Assembly: GCA_001414485.1 (NCBI GenBank) | Contig: LLEY01000159.1 | Coordinates: forward strand, 1 to 64,000 | Source: Calycina herbarum | Taxonomy: Eukaryota; Ascomycota; Leotiomycetes; Helotiales; Pezizellaceae | Direction: 5' to 3' | Length of the DNA stretch: 64,000 nucleotides | Shown: in pieces, positions 22,321 through 34,392 of the stretch | How positions within the stretch are numbered: the stretch's first letter is position 1 | Layout: the number at the start of each line of letters is the position of its first letter | Notes under the pieces: generated by a model | The model's input: the letters and a program-made list of their open reading frames with translations, nothing else | What the model was told of the DNA's origin: nothing | Databases searched by the model: none | Program-made: the position numbers and the translations under genes

Positions 22321-23838
22321 TTATTTGATTCGAATCATTGTTTCCTCCACCAAACTCTTCTCAAATTCCGCTGGGTAGTACTCTAAGTCACGGTAGTCTC
22401 CATCAATAATAGGACTCTCACTTCTGAAAATCCTTATCTTTTGGAGGCTAGTAATCCTTGAGATTGACAACTGGAACAACTTCATCATTCCTTCTTCCAC
22501 ATTAGTCGGGCGCCAGGTGGGAATGATAGGGAGATTATTTGGATTGGGCACCGACAGATCCTCGCTAACGATGAAACCGTTATCGAGAACACGGTCTAGT
22601 TCTGGATAAATGTCAAGTTTGCGGAGAGAGGTGCAGAATATAGTCATGAAGTCGGCATAAATTCGCATACTTCGTATCAAGTCGTGAGAACAACAATGGC
22701 ATTCCCTCGCACTGCAGGTGTGGCTCTTGACAATGCCAGAGAAGTTGAGATGTTTGATCGAGGCGGCGTTTCGTGGGCCTATGGTATGGAGGAATCGCAG
22801 GAAGGGATCGTAGTAGATCCAACCAGGAATCATTCGCGCAGGATGACTGTACTGGACATGGCTGATTCCATTTCTAATCTTGCTGCGCCATTCTTGCGGT
22901 CCAGGCTTAAATGGAGCAGGCGAATGAAGGGTCCCAGACAAGTCCACAACTCGTGGAGGTGTGCAGTAGATCCCGGAGTTTGCCATGCCAAAACTGAAGA
23001 TATTCTCCCCATACAGAATGGGTGAACCTTCTTTATAAAATTGCTTACAGGTCCGTAGACATGAAGCATCGATGATGGGACGTGTAATCAATCGCTTCTC
23101 GACATACGGTCCCTTCTCATCGTGTCTGTGGAAGTGTGCGTACTCAGGGAGTTCATCCTTCATACTATGGCCCTGGGTAGCGTTGACTTTGTATGACCGT
23201 GTAGCAACTGCAAAATTGAATTTCTTTGAAGTGCCGTTTACAATATTTGGGTCGATGACTGTCAACGGGGGAGAAACTAGCACGAATTGAAAAATCTTGA
23301 GACTAATTTCTAGAGATCGATATTAGTCAATTTCCCTTGATAAGAACTGGCAAGAGAGATTACCTGCTGGAAAGTTAAAAAAGTGTCTCTCATGGTCTTG
23401 GGGCAAATTCCATCCCTCTCCGAGACGCTCGCTACAGTGGCCAGTGAGACAACGGAATCCCATTGGATTTGGTCGATCAATATAGCTCAACGGGATTGGC
23501 GAAAAGAATAGATGTGTATAGCCATTTTTTGCGACGACCTTTTGGAGGAATTTGTTGTATTTATACTCCGGGTGGTAGCCGGTTCGGGTGTTGTACCGGA
23601 AGTTTATCACATCTGGTTAGGTTAGGAACGGAGGACTCGTTCTCATTATGGTGAACCTACCTGGTCCAAAAACACATCTATTTCCCAGGCTATCAATGAA
23701 GAATATTCCCTGGCGCTTTTCTTTCCTGATATATTTTTCCAATGCTGCATCTTTGTCGAGTTCTGGATAATCCTCAGTGGCATAACGCTGATAGCGCTCC
23801 AGAGCTTCTCCTTTGATAATTTCTTGGGGTGGCGCCAT
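22321..23838 (-). CDS. 2EXR-like protein, copy A (premature stop before the zinc knuckles)
   Basis: Three exons (23838-23661, 23612-23364, 23309-22321) give 1416 nt, 471 aa, with all phases matching; introns are 48 and 54 nt. Order: an acidic N-terminal segment ending in an IFFIDSLGNRCVFGP motif, a GWNLPxxHxRHFxNFP motif at the exon 2 end, then the 2EXR-like core with IDASCLRTCKQFYKEG, ILYGENIFSF and PFLRFLHTIGPRNAA. The 2EXR/DUF7730 kind is common in ascomycetes and resembles F-box substrate proteins; no biochemical role is established. The TAA at 22321-22323 stands where copy B has Gln, so it is probably CAA to TAA. It is head-to-head with copy B across a 1.7-kb spacer. Confidence 0.7.
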
Positions 23839-25516
23839 CTTATATCGACAGTCTAACACGAGAAGAATAGATATTAGTCTAGTATTATAGAAAATAATTG
23901 CGAGTGTTTGGCACACAGTTGTCAGTATATATGAAAAAAAAACGGAACTCACCACTTCACTTAAAAGATATATCTAGACAGTACAACGACGTTGGCCATA
24001 TATTCTCCTCAAAGTAATGTGTTTGTGTGCATATAAAGGGCTTGTAAAAGCGTAATCTTGAGGGACTGGAAAAGGAGTTACAAATGTGACTGACTTGTGT
24101 GTGCTTCCTTGGTTGTTTATAGCAAGCAAAAAGAAATCTTTAGGTCATGGTGGGAAGAATTTATACGCATTCGTATTCCATGGGCCCACTCCAAAAGACG
24201 CTAGCAAAACAGGAAAATAAACAACTAGAACTCCACTCAGAGGGGCACAATACATACCATTGTCTGGTGAATATATGGTTGACGGTTTCCGCTATGAGTC
24301 GACTGCAATCTTTGCATTACTTTATCTTTCCTTGATGGGGGCCCCCATATTTCCCAAGTTGTGGTGAATCGCATGTTGAGGTTATTGTCGTGAACAATAG
24401 ACTAGCATCTGGCAATCAAGACACCTAAAGCATAGAAGAAAACAGGAAATATATTCAAATTGCATACAACTACAGTTATCTAGATCTTTATTCAATGCTT
24501 TTTGCTCTGAAGTTTGGATACATGAGTGAGATAGTTTCAGTTTATATCCAGTAAGCCATGAGAAAACTCATGTGGTCTGCTGTTCATATGAGATAAAAGC
24601 AGCAGAACTTGGTCATGTAACACAAGCATATGCTCTGATAGAAACAACAACTAAGTTTAACAAACAGTCAATTTGATCATCCAAATCAACTATTCAATAC
24701 TTCCAAACCCTTTGTTTGTCATGGGCAGCTAAGCGAGTTTGTGTCCCATTTATATGGTACAAACCTCAGTTCACAGGCGTTAGAAGATGATTCACGTTAT
24801 ATTCTCTATAGCATTTTGTATCGGAAGCGATGATTCACAAGAATGCATGACTTGTGCGTTTCCTCTCGTGGCGTTTTCCTTGGGCTGCAGAAGAGACTTC
24901 ACTCCAGCTTTGAAGGGAGTTCACAAAAAAAAGAAACATATAGAATATTAGGTGGGGTATAGATAGAAACTTATTTCTGCCACTTATGATGCTATGAAGC
25001 ACTAAGTAAGCTGATTCTAAGACCCACTGTCGTTTCAGGTGAATACTACTTTGTAGCTAGTTCACGTGACCTGGAAAAGGGCTATATAAGAAGGACCTAC
25101 GTAGCTACTTTGACAAGACAAGACATGAATAATACACCACTTTGAGCACCAGTTTAGGTACCAGTTTTATGACCTCAAGTCATACCAACACCCACTTTCC
25201 TAAAACATTTCCCACCTTAAATATCTCACAAATACATCCAGCTCCACTATACTAGAACTGCTAGGGTCCAAGATTCAGAGAACTACCTCCTTTGAAGTGC
25301 TACACCAAACAACACAAACGTATGATTACGGTGACGTTGTGTCACCAAAGGCTCCCTTTCCTACCATTTTTGGAGAACAGAATCACATGTGAGAATCCCT
25401 CCGTACTTGAATCACTAACTTGTTTACGGTGTACTTTCAGTTCTCTATCATCTACTCTAGTTGAAGCAAGCTCTCTACTGACACTTAAGATTTGATACTA
25501 GAGCTCTTGAAAAGAA
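23839..25516. promoter_or_regulatory. Divergent spacer between 2EXR copies A and B
   Basis: No open frame of note. A TATA-like CCCTTTATATGC lies on the minus strand near 24030, about 190 bp upstream of copy A's ATG. CTATATAAG lies on the plus strand near 25083, about 430 bp upstream of copy B. The two copies therefore appear to have separate core promoters. The middle is AT-rich with nothing recognisable. Assignment of the TATA boxes is by motif and position only. Confidence 0.4.
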
Positions 25517-27210
25517 ATGCAGCCACTTAAGATATTGAAGGGGGAGGAACTTGACAACGCCAGAGAAGAAGCCAGAAGTTGGTATCCAGACCTTGTGGAA
25601 GACGAAGCTCTGAGGCAGTACATTTTTTACGCCGAAATTAAAGGGGTTTTCTTCACAAACAAGAGTGGAGACCGATGCGTTATAGGATATAGTGAGTGTT
25701 GTCCAGTCCTCTTAGCAACCTAGTTTTTAACAAATTCAGATATCATCGACCACCGCAAGGACAAAAAGTACGATGATTTAATCACAGAAAGCAAAGCTGA
25801 AGATGGCCGTGTTCATTCCTATTTTAAAGAACCACCAAACATAGATATCGTGGATACTCCCATGGCTGCGGATATATATTGCTTGTTGCAACATCATTCC
25901 GAGTTGAATGGCAGAGGTTGGAGACTTCCCCGAGGTCACAAACGACACTTTCTGAAATTTCCGCTTGGTAAGATATGGCCATTCCTTTCCTTTCAATTAT
26001 AACTCTTCCTTTCCATGTTTTACTGATGTTCTTCTAACAACAGACATCCGAACCAAAATTCTGGAAGAGGTTTTGAGACTCGATCCCGGCGAGACCATCA
26101 CTCCACACATCACCCAGGGTACCCGGAGAGGATTCAATAGAGCATCACAACCCACATACACAACTTCGAGCTATGGTGAAGGACCAAAACAATACGCTTA
26201 TATCCCAAGGCACGATTCAAAGGGATTTTACTCCGAGATGCGACTCAAGCCGACTCACAGACCAATTGATGCTACTTGTCTTCGCACCTGCAAACAGCTC
26301 TATAAGGAAGGTTCGAAAATTTTGTACGGCCTCAATACTTTCGAATTCGAAATGGCCAACGTACACGTCGGACACCAGGCAGATATTCTTGTAGAGAGCA
26401 GTTGGGGCATTCTGCTACACCCCAACCCCAACAAGCCAGGACTTGAGCGATTTCGAGGAGAGATAAAAGAGGCAATCAAGCAGGTGGAGTATCGGAGACC
26501 ACTTCGTATGCTGTCAGGATGGGTGTTTCATGATCCTTTTCTGAGATTTCTTCACGCAATAGGTACTCGGAATGCTGCTTTGATCCACCACCTTGTCTTC
26601 TCTGGCACGGTCAAACTACATAGCTGCAGGCAGTACGAGCGGGCTGCTGGCTGCGAGCAGTGCAGCGACGATCTAGCGCGAAGTATGCGGTTTGTTCAAG
26701 TTGACCATTTTTCCCAGAGTGGACGAAATGCTATCAAACGGATATCTTGTGAGTGAATGCGGCATTGTGCCCTGGAACCCCAATTATCTGCCTGTATTGC
26801 GTCCTGGGCAACCTGCAACAATGGAAGAAGCATTCACAAAGCTTCTGAGGGGCCCCATATCTTACATTGGGAGTCTACGACAAATCAAGGTCTTACGGAA
26901 GGAATATAAAGAATACAACGGAGAATACAACGGAGAATACGACGTAATTCCTGTTGGATTTGCGCAACCTGTGGTACAAGAGATATTGCAACAGATCCAG
27001 GAACGCCGAGCTGTGGATAATTACTCGCACCAAGTGGTTCATTTCAACAGAAGAAAGAAGGGATGTGGGTTTTGCGGGGAAACTAACCACTTGTGGCAAG
27101 ATTGTTATAACTTGTGTCGTACCTGTGGAGAGTATGGCCATTTCAAAAACACTTGTCTCTTTTGGAAGAAGTTTTTTGGAGTACCAGGATTTCAGTTTCG
27201 TGGGGAGTAG
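25517..27210 (+). pseudogene. 2EXR-like zinc-knuckle protein, copy B (internal frameshifting deletion)
   Basis: Exons 25517-25691, 25740-25967 and 26044 onward join in phase and align along their length with copy A: DRCVIG, GWRLPRGHKRHFLKFP, IDATCLRTCKQLYKEG, ILYGLNTFEF, PFLRFLHAIGTRNAA. At about 26683-26690 the frame changes: the copies A, C and D all have 10-12 residues between the SMR/SIQ motif and the Cys-Gly-Leu segment, and B lacks them. Downstream in the new frame the gene continues cleanly to TAG 27208-27210 with two intact CCHC knuckles (CGFCGETNHLWQDC and CRTCGEYGHFKNTC). No splice sites bridge the break, so about 35 bp seems deleted. A 12-nt tandem repeat (26918-26942) encodes EYNGEYNGEYD. 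As it stands the protein would end at 26756. Confidence 0.75.
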
Positions 27211-28049
27211 CGGGCTTTTTAGGTCTGAATTGGCTGTCAATCTCTCAATTCATCCCATATTTGTCTGCAAGAGCAGCCTTTTTAGATGATCTTGGTTGGT
27301 GTATTCAGCCGGGGATGTCACTCAGAATAGTTTGTTGATTAGGTACTTTTAGATATGGAATATATCCTGTCTTCTCCCAACTAAACGTTGCACGTGAACT
27401 TCATTTCATCCTCTAAAGTAAGTACTGTCATGATAACCATCAAGGAAAGCTCAGTAGTTACTCATAAATACAAAGGTAGAAAACGTGACGACTCAACAGA
27501 ATTATGGTAGCAGACGAAATTGTTGGCCTTCCTCCATCATGCGTTCAAAAATAGCTTTCCCCCTTATACGTGCTGGCGCATGCAACATCAGGAATATTGT
27601 TACTTGCAACTGCCATTTGCTATTTGTAAAGCAGTAATTATTGGGTTTTGTTGCGTTTGATATACCTTTTCCTTGTATGAAGGGCCATCGCCCAATGTAA
27701 AAGGTCCGTTGTGGTCAACGTTTTACGTGCAATTGAGTAAAGTAAGATTTAACTAAACAGTGAATTAGTTCAAGTTGACTGCAAAGTATCAAACTGCTTT
27801 ATTTGAGAACAACGTCAAAAGCGAGGATATCTTTAACACCTCCATTATCTAACACTAGCAAGATAGTGTGGGATAACACAACAACACAACAATACTGACA
27901 ATAAGTGCAACAATCATTTCAACAACAACAACTACCAGTGAATTCAACCTAGGTAAGTTTCCTGCACCCCCACCCCCAACCATGACATTCCTAGGAATCT
28001 AACTAATCCACTTTTAGAGTTGTCTAGAAGACAGATTGATAAACTCAGT
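27211..28049. other. Intergenic; 5' UTR intron of copy C
   Basis: No gene seen up to about 27.9 kb. At 27952 CCTAG is followed by GTAAGTTTCC and at about 28017 by CTTTTAG, a good 5' UTR intron just ahead of copy C's ATG at 28050. Polypurine CAACAACA repeats occur near 27880-27930. Confidence 0.45.
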
Positions 28050-29769
28050 ATGGCAGATCCAATAGGATTCCAAGCCTCTCACTGGTCTCCGGAGAATATC
28101 GAAGCAAATGTCGAGCTGGAACTGGAATACTTCCCTTCCATCAAGGTCCCTAAAGAGGCTCTAAAGGAATACGCCAAGAAGTACAAAATCCAAGGAATAT
28201 TCTGGACTGAGGAAGACGGAAAACGATATGTTTGGGGACCAGGTAAGAGCTCTATCTCTCTCTCTCTCTCTTTCTTCGCGAAGAAATACTGATAAAGCTA
28301 GATGTGGAGAACTTTGTGACCAAATTCTGGCACCAAAATACAACAGGCCGTACGTTGGAGCTATGGGCCGGAAATACGAAACCCTAGAACGACCATTGAC
28401 AATGGATATCATCAACCAACCAAGTTCCAGAGGCTATCGGATTTCACTGCTCATACTAGTGAGAAGGGTCGGGTATGGAATTTGCCAGTCAATAATGAGC
28501 ATCACTTCCTTAACTTCCCAACTGGTAAGTCCCTTTGGCAATATTTTATGCTCAAATCTGACAACGTGATGTGGAAATAATCATCCTTTTCTTCTGGTCG
28601 CCCCCAAATCTGCAACTATACGACCGATGACAGCAACAAGTAACTGGAAACGAACATGTACAACTCCTTCCTTCCAGCTGTTGGAGAACCGAGCCCCCCA
28701 CTATGGCCGCCAATGGGGATCCGAACCTTTCGTATTCACCGATACGTCTCGATTAATCGCCTGGACTCCAAAGGTAGATGCCAACGGCCAATATACTATG
28801 AAGCGAGAGATCATCCTCCCAATACTCGACGCCACCGTCCTTCGCACTTGCAAGCTACTTTATGGATATGGATCACAGATACTCTATGGCTACAACAACT
28901 TTGACTTCCACACTTTTGATGGCCACAACGAAATAGCTTGTCCTCCTCGCTCGCGGATCATGGAGAAGGATTATCGTCCTAACCCTAAGAAACCAAGAGG
29001 AGATAATAATTGGGAAGGAAAGATCAATGAGGGTATCACACAAATAAGCCTTCGACGACCAATTACAATGCTCGAAGGCTATGTGTATCACGACCCCTTT
29101 CTGCGATTCCTCCATACCATCGGACCCAAGAACGCTTCCCTAATTCAGAACTTGGGTTTTACGGGTAGGATGAAACTCCATTTTTGTTCCGAAGACAACT
29201 GCTCTCAAAAATGCGCAGATGATCTCGCCACGAGTATTCAAGTCTACATTCCCTTTATACGACAGTTTTGCAAGGGACTCCATACATTAACCCTCTTCCC
29301 ACTAAAGGATGAATTTTGGGGCCCTGACACCGCGCCTCGGGGAGGACCGCAAAATTTCAAGGAAGCTGTGTCGAGACTTGTTCGGGATTCACTCTCAAAG
29401 ACAGGTATTGAGAATTTGTTCGTCTTTGAGTATGTACCCGAATATGTACCCCAAACCAGGGATTTGGAGGATACCGATGACGAGGACTTTGGGGGAGCCG
29501 GCAGGGAAATGAACTTTAAAAGGCCAGGCAAGAATGTGTTACATGAATTTGCAATGGCTGAATGGGCCAAAGCCCGGAACGCAAATCGAGAGACGGAAAC
29601 GGAAGAAGGAACAGCGTACTATGAAGAAATTGCACGAGATTCGGAGTGCGAGTTCTGTGGAGAAAAGAAGCATGTTTGGCCGGATTGTCATAATCTCTGC
29701 AAGATTTGTGGAGAATATGGACATTGGGGAAGTCTGTGTCCTCGAGTGCAGAAGAGATGGTACGAGTAG
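28050..29769 (+). pseudogene. 2EXR-like zinc-knuckle protein, copy C (broken 5' part, intact 380-codon 3' exon)
   Basis: Exon 1 runs from ATG 28050 to 28242 (GTAAGA donor) and carries the IFWTEEDGKRYVWGP motif. Exon 2 starts at 28302 with DVENF, matching copy A's DVINF, but reaches TAG 28385-28387; the NNEHHFLNFP end of the exon (about 28494-28521) is in another frame, so a single-nucleotide-type shift lies near 28380. The third-exon acceptor expected near 28566 reads AAC instead of CAG. From 28627 a long open frame covers the core (LDATVLRTCKLLYGYG, PFLRFLHTIGPKNAS) and ends with two perfect CCHC knuckles (CEFCGEKKHVWPDC, CKICGEYGHWGSLC), stop 29767-29769. The 3' part could be translated from an internal ATG. 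An acidic insert DTDDEDFGG precedes the knuckles. Confidence 0.65.
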
Positions 29770-30253
29770 ACCGACCGTCCATGTTGGCTGATTTCGGATG
29801 TTGGTGCTTGTATGGGTGTTAGGGAATCGGGATAGGAGTGGGATGGATGGTATTTGGTAGCATTGAATTGTCTGCGGAGATGTTCTTGGGGTTTTCAAAA
29901 ATGGAAAGAGCGAGGGTGAGAAATGCCCACAGGCTCCTGGCCAACTGAGGTGTGCTGACAACTACGCACTGTGAGTGGGCCCTGCGTAATAGTCAGAATA
30001 AACTCTTGCAAATAATTTCCGCGCCGCAATTTTATGTTTTCTCTTAGTTCTTGCTCTTTTCTATGATCCTCTAGAGCTGTATTATTGTTCCAAAGGTCGA
30101 CCAAGGTTGCTCGTCGCGTACCTGCGGTACCATCAGGTCGTCGAATGGGTTGAAACGGATTTTTAGTAGCGTCGAGAAGCTGTGCGGGGAAGCTGGGGAA
30201 GCTCTACACAAAAAATCTCTACTCCTTGCTACTTGCTACAAGTACTTGCTTGA
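29770..30253. other. Intergenic, no gene seen
   Basis: Spacer from the stop of copy C to the small inverted-repeat element at 30254. Short open frames on the minus strand here are antisense to copy C or lack any recognisable content. Confidence 0.5.
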
Positions 30254-30503
30254 CTCCTCGTGTACGGAATGATCCGCCGATTTTAGTACATCCTTTACTG
30301 TTGTAACTACTTATAATAAAGGTAAAATAATATATCTAAAAGTTATAATTATTGATTTCGAAAGGAATTAGCTTCTTCGGAATCTACTGGAATTTATTTC
30401 GTATTTTTGCGATTTTTATTCCTATTTTAAGGCTCAACGAGGTGATGGGTATTTTGGGCACAGGCCTGTACTAAAATCGGCGGATCATTTCGTACACGAG
30501 GAG
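30254..30503. mobile_element. 250-bp MITE with 36-bp terminal inverted repeats and CTTGA target duplication
   Basis: The left 36 bp (30254-30289, beginning CTCCTCGTGTACGGAATGAT) and the reverse complement of the right 36 bp (30468-30503) differ at one position only. The five bases just outside on both sides are CTTGA (30249-30253 and 30504-30508), a perfect target duplication. The interior is AT-rich with no open frame, so it must be non-autonomous. The superfamily is not clear to me from the ends. Confidence 0.85.
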
Positions 30504-31383
30504 CTTGAGAGCGGAGAGCAGGCAAAGAAGAGGACAATAGGTACGCGTATATCGCTCTTTTATCTTCATAGAAGGCAAACAGGATTCTATTCATCCCCCC
30601 CCCCTTCTCCCCGACCCCGACAATTCGTTTTCAAGTACCAAAAAAGTGTGTATGTGAAGAGGAATCCGAAAGAAGGTGGGGTATAGTCCGGGTGGGGATG
30701 TAGCTTGGGAGTCGTGTACTAGGTCGCTTTCTCAATTCGACCGCGAACCGATGCTTTGACTTGGAAACATCACTCATTCTGGCAGCAGGATACCTTGTCA
30801 CAGCTTCTTCCTCATGCACACGAAACTGCAATTGCTAGGATAAACATGCAAGAATTCCGGCCGGACCGATTCGTATTACCACCAATTGATATTACCACCG
30901 ATTGATATTACCACCGATTGATATTACCACCGATTGATGATCTTTCTCTCAACACTTTACATGCTTGCAAATATTTTCTACCATGGCACCGATCTCGACC
31001 AATACCAGTGGAGTCACGTGCGTGGCTTTCATCGACAAGCCTTCAAAGACGGCTGGAAAAGGCTTGTTTGCCAAATCGAAGATGCACTGCGTACCCATGT
31101 CGTCACTCTTTGTTGAGATTTTTCTTGTGTTACGTATAGCTGTCGCTGAATTTATCGCCACAACAATCGGCCAGAAAAGGAGGGCTTTTTTTAATGATAA
31201 TATGGCCGCAACCAAAACTCCCTTCAACAAGGCGTATCCTCGCCGTGCAAAAGGACCGACTGCACTGTGGTGAGAAAACGTAAACTCGCCGAGTCTCACC
31301 CTCCGCAATCAACCCACTTTTTGATTGGAGAAATCCCCGGAAAGCCCCCAGATCCCCAGATGATACCGGTATTTTAGACTATT
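30504..31383. other. Intergenic with short tandem repeat; no convincing gene
   Basis: Overlapping open frames of 60-120 codons on both strands between 30.9 and 31.3 kb show no domain and mirror each other, so I do not call a gene. A polyC run (30594-30604) and the 16-bp tandem array at 30875-30938 are the only structures. Confidence 0.45.
30875..30938. repeat. Four tandem copies of a 16-bp unit
   Basis: The unit ATTACCACCGATTGAT is repeated four times head to tail; only the first copy differs (A for G at base 10). It lies in a gene-poor spacer about 850 bp upstream of the hexose transporter start. Confidence 0.9.
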
Positions 31384-31690
31384 GCGGGGGAACCGATGTC
31401 TTCAGCGGGCCTTGGGGCCCACATCTTTTCCGTACAGTTTGGCCGCGTTGAATTGCACTTGCCTCTTCCAACATACGTCGACGGCGCGGGCGCCCTTGTT
31501 CCAGCTTGCCGAGTCCAGACTAAGACCTACTATCGGTACCAGCCAATCAACACATTTAATTGTGGCGATCTTTGCTCCTTCCATTGCAGATGAAGCTGGG
31601 GCTCTGGCTTCCCCCTAACCCCGCCACAAGCCATGTCACGCGGGGAAATGTACATCGTCATGAAACCATACCTCGTCCCGTGTTTATATA
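31384..31690 (+). promoter_or_regulatory. Hexose transporter promoter: TATA box and CreA/Mig1-like sites
   Basis: TATATA at 31685-31690 lies about 100 bp before the ATG. Three matches to the carbon-catabolite repressor consensus SYGGRG are visible: GCGGGG at 31384-31389 and 31640-31645, and its complement at 31619-31624. CreA-type repression of sugar transporter genes is well known in ascomycetes; regulation here is inferred from motifs only. Confidence 0.45.
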
Positions 31691-31788
31691 AGAAGCCTCT
31701 CTTTCCCAATTCATTTACCCCCTTCCTTTGAAGAATATATTTAAAATCCCCGGAATACGAGTTACATTATTCCTCAACTGAAGACATT

Positions 31789-33506
31789 ATGGGTATCTCC
31801 TTAAAGAAGCCCGAGGGCGTTCCCGGCCGATCATGGCCTGCTGTAAGCACTATCCCCAGCATTGACTTTGGTGTGACTGCCACTAATTGTTCTACAGATC
31901 GCGATTGGAATGTTCGTAGCATTCGGTGGTGTTTTGTTTGGATATGATACTGGAACCATTGGTGGTATTCTCGCCATGGATTACTGGAAAAGACAATTCT
32001 CTACTGGCTACGAAGTTGGTGGTGTACCAGACATTACAGCTGCTCAAACTTCTGAGATTGTATCCATCCTCTCAGCTGGAACCTTCTTCGGTGCTCTTAC
32101 CGCTGCACCATTGGCAGACTGGCTCGGCCGAAGAATGTCCTTGATCGTTTCAGCTGGCCTAGTCTTCAATCTTGGAGTTATTCTCCAGACAGCCTCGACC
32201 GAAATCCCAATGTTTGTGGCTGGTAGATTCTTTGCTGGTTATGGTGTTGGGCTGATTTCAGCTTTGAGTAAGTTGCTAAATATTCCACAGTGTCGCTAGC
32301 TAACAAGTTTTAGTCCCACTTTATCAATCCGAAACTGCACCAAAATGGATCCGAGGTGTCATCGTTGGCAGTTATCAACTTGCTATTACAATCGGTCTCT
32401 TGCTCGCTGCTGTCGTGGACAACTCCACCAAAGATCGTCAAGACACTGGATCATACCGCATCCCAATTGCAGTTCAATTCGCTTGGTCTTTGATCTTGGT
32501 CATCGGGATTTCGCTTTTACCCGAGACTCCCCGTTTCCTCATCAAACAAGGGAAAATGGACAAAGCTTACAAAGCTCTTGCCAAACTCCGTCGTCTTCCT
32601 CCGGATCACCCAGCGATTGTTGATGAACTCAGTGAAGTTCAGGCCAATCACGAATACGAACTCTCTCTTGGCAAATCTTCCTATCTCGATTGCTTCAGAG
32701 GTGGAATCCTAAAGAGACTCATTACTGGTTGTGCGTTGCAAGGACTTCAGCAACTTACTGGTGTCAATTTCATCTTCTACTACGGTACTCAATACTTTCA
32801 AAACTCCGGCATCAAGAACAGTTTCGTTATTAGTATGATCACCAGCGCGATCAACGTCGCTTCCACCTTCCCAGGTCTCTACGCCATTGACAAGTTTGGA
32901 CGTCGACCTCTCCTACTTTGGGGCGCCGTCGGAATGTGTGTGTGCCAGTTCCTCGTCGCTGTCCTTGGTACCACTACAACTGGTCAAAATCCAACCACCG
33001 GTGAAACCTTCGCACTCAACGTCGCCGCTCAAAAGGCTTCCATTGCGTTCGTTTGCATCTACATATTTTTCTTCGCTTCTACCTGGGGACCTATCGCCTG
33101 GGTCGTAACAGGAGAAATCTTCCCCCTCAAGGTCCGCGCCAAGTGCCTCTCTATGACGACCGCTACGAACTGGCTTCTCAACTGGGCCATCGCCTACTCC
33201 ACCCCCTATCTCGTCAAATGGGGACCTGGAAATGCAAATCTCCAGAGCAAAATCTTCTTCATCTGGTTTGGATGTTGCTTCATCTGTATCGCCTTCGTGT
33301 ACTTTATGATCTACGAGACGAAGGGTCTTACACTTGAGCAGGTTGATGAGCTTTATGCCGAGGTCACGGTGGCGAGTAAGAGTCGCGCTTGGAGACCTAC
33401 TACTACTTTTAGGGAGATTAGAGCTAGTGTTGCTGCACAGGGTGGTGTGGGCGATAAGCACTCGGGGGAGAAGACGGAGAGTGCTGAGTATCAGAAGGAG
33501 GGTTGA
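31789..33506 (+). CDS. MFS sugar (hexose) transporter
   Basis: Three exons (31789-31842, 31898-32267, 32314-33506) sum to 1617 nt, 538 aa, in phase. Introns carry GTAAGC..CTACAG and GTAAGT..TTTTAG. Family signatures appear in order: GYDTGTIGGI in helix 1, DWLGRRMSL in the loop after helix 2, PLYQSETAPKWIRG after helix 4, PETPRFLIKQGK before the central loop, GLQQLTGVNFIFYYG in helix 7, DKFGRRPLLLWG after helix 8, and WVVTGEIFPLKVRAK near helix 10. The length and these motifs are typical of fungal plasma-membrane monosaccharide transporters of the HXT/RGT2-like sugar porter family, which move hexoses down or with a proton gradient. The short C-terminus (about 60 residues after the last helix) argues against a glucose sensor. 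It is intact and sits alone between transposon-rich spacers. Confidence 0.92.
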
Positions 33507-33758
33507 GTGATGGATGTACTTCGTAGCAGTCCTTCCTTGTTCTTTTTTTTGCTGATGCGGGCATATCGCTATTGGGACGTTTCGCAACTGTATATTTTAC
33601 TTGTTAAAGTGAAACCTTATTGAAAATACATTTTGCTTTCATAGGGTGTTAAATTTGCTTCCCTATCGTCATAAACTTGCTGTTGCGGTATTCTGGTGTT
33701 GTTGAATCTACCTACACCTTGGGGCATGTTTGGAAACCGAAGCCGATTCGTGAATTGC

Positions 33759-34312
33759 TATACAGTTAGTTGCGATTTAACCTTGAATTCAGATCTTTTT
33801 TTTATAAACTGTGCTTTTTCGAAAAAATCACTACTTTCTACTTTTCCTCTCTTTTCTATCTTACTTTGCTCTTTACTGGATAGTAATTATATTAGTAGAC
33901 TATAGATGATAGGAAACAAGAGCTCTATATGTCTCTTATTACTTTATAAACTTTTTATATATAAAATAGAAGTTTATATTTATATTCTCTTTTTTGTAAG
34001 GTCTTGGTAGAGGCTAAAATGCTTAGTAAGCTTAAGATAAGGAATGTGAAACTTTTTTAAGAAAAGAAGTATTTTCTAATCAGTATCTATTTCTTAGTTT
34101 ATATTTATTATACTTATTATTAAATAGTAAAAGATAAAGTAGAGAGATAACTCGATATAGTAGTTCTTTCTCGCTAGGTCTTGCTACTTTTAGAGTACTT
34201 TGATTTTCTGCCTCTTAATAAAAGAGGGAGAAAACCTAGAAATAAAAAAAGCTTGGTTTTTATTATTTAAAAACGAGCCTGAATTAAAGGTTAATTCGTA
34301 ACTCACTGTATA
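33759..34312 (+). mobile_element. 554-bp MITE-like element, mariner-type ends (copy 1)
   Basis: The left end TATACAGTTAGTTGCGATTT and the reverse complement of the right end (34279-34312) match over about 35 bp with a few transitions, giving a terminal inverted repeat that begins CAGT after TA. TA target duplication plus CAGT ends suggests a non-autonomous Tc1/mariner-type element. The interior is very AT-rich with no open frame. A second, truncated copy in the opposite orientation lies at 39370-39785, sharing long stretches such as the part around TTTTTATATATAAAATAGAA. Differences between copies are mostly transitions, consistent with RIP. Confidence 0.75.
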
Positions 34313-34392
34313 AAGGTGTTAAGCTTAGAATTTTAAAACCGTTTGGTATATAAAAGTGAGCGGAAGTGAATACCTCTATTCCTGTTCGAACC

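Noticed and set aside
28350..28387. A 38-nt GTACGT..CCCTAG intron that might rescue copy C exon 2
   Set aside because: Too short for this genome's introns, and removing it leads to the wrong frame for the conserved NEHHFLNFP end.
30918..31312. Overlapping frames of 60-119 codons on both strands upstream of the hexose transporter
   Set aside because: They mirror one another, lack recognisable motifs and several begin with non-ATG codons.
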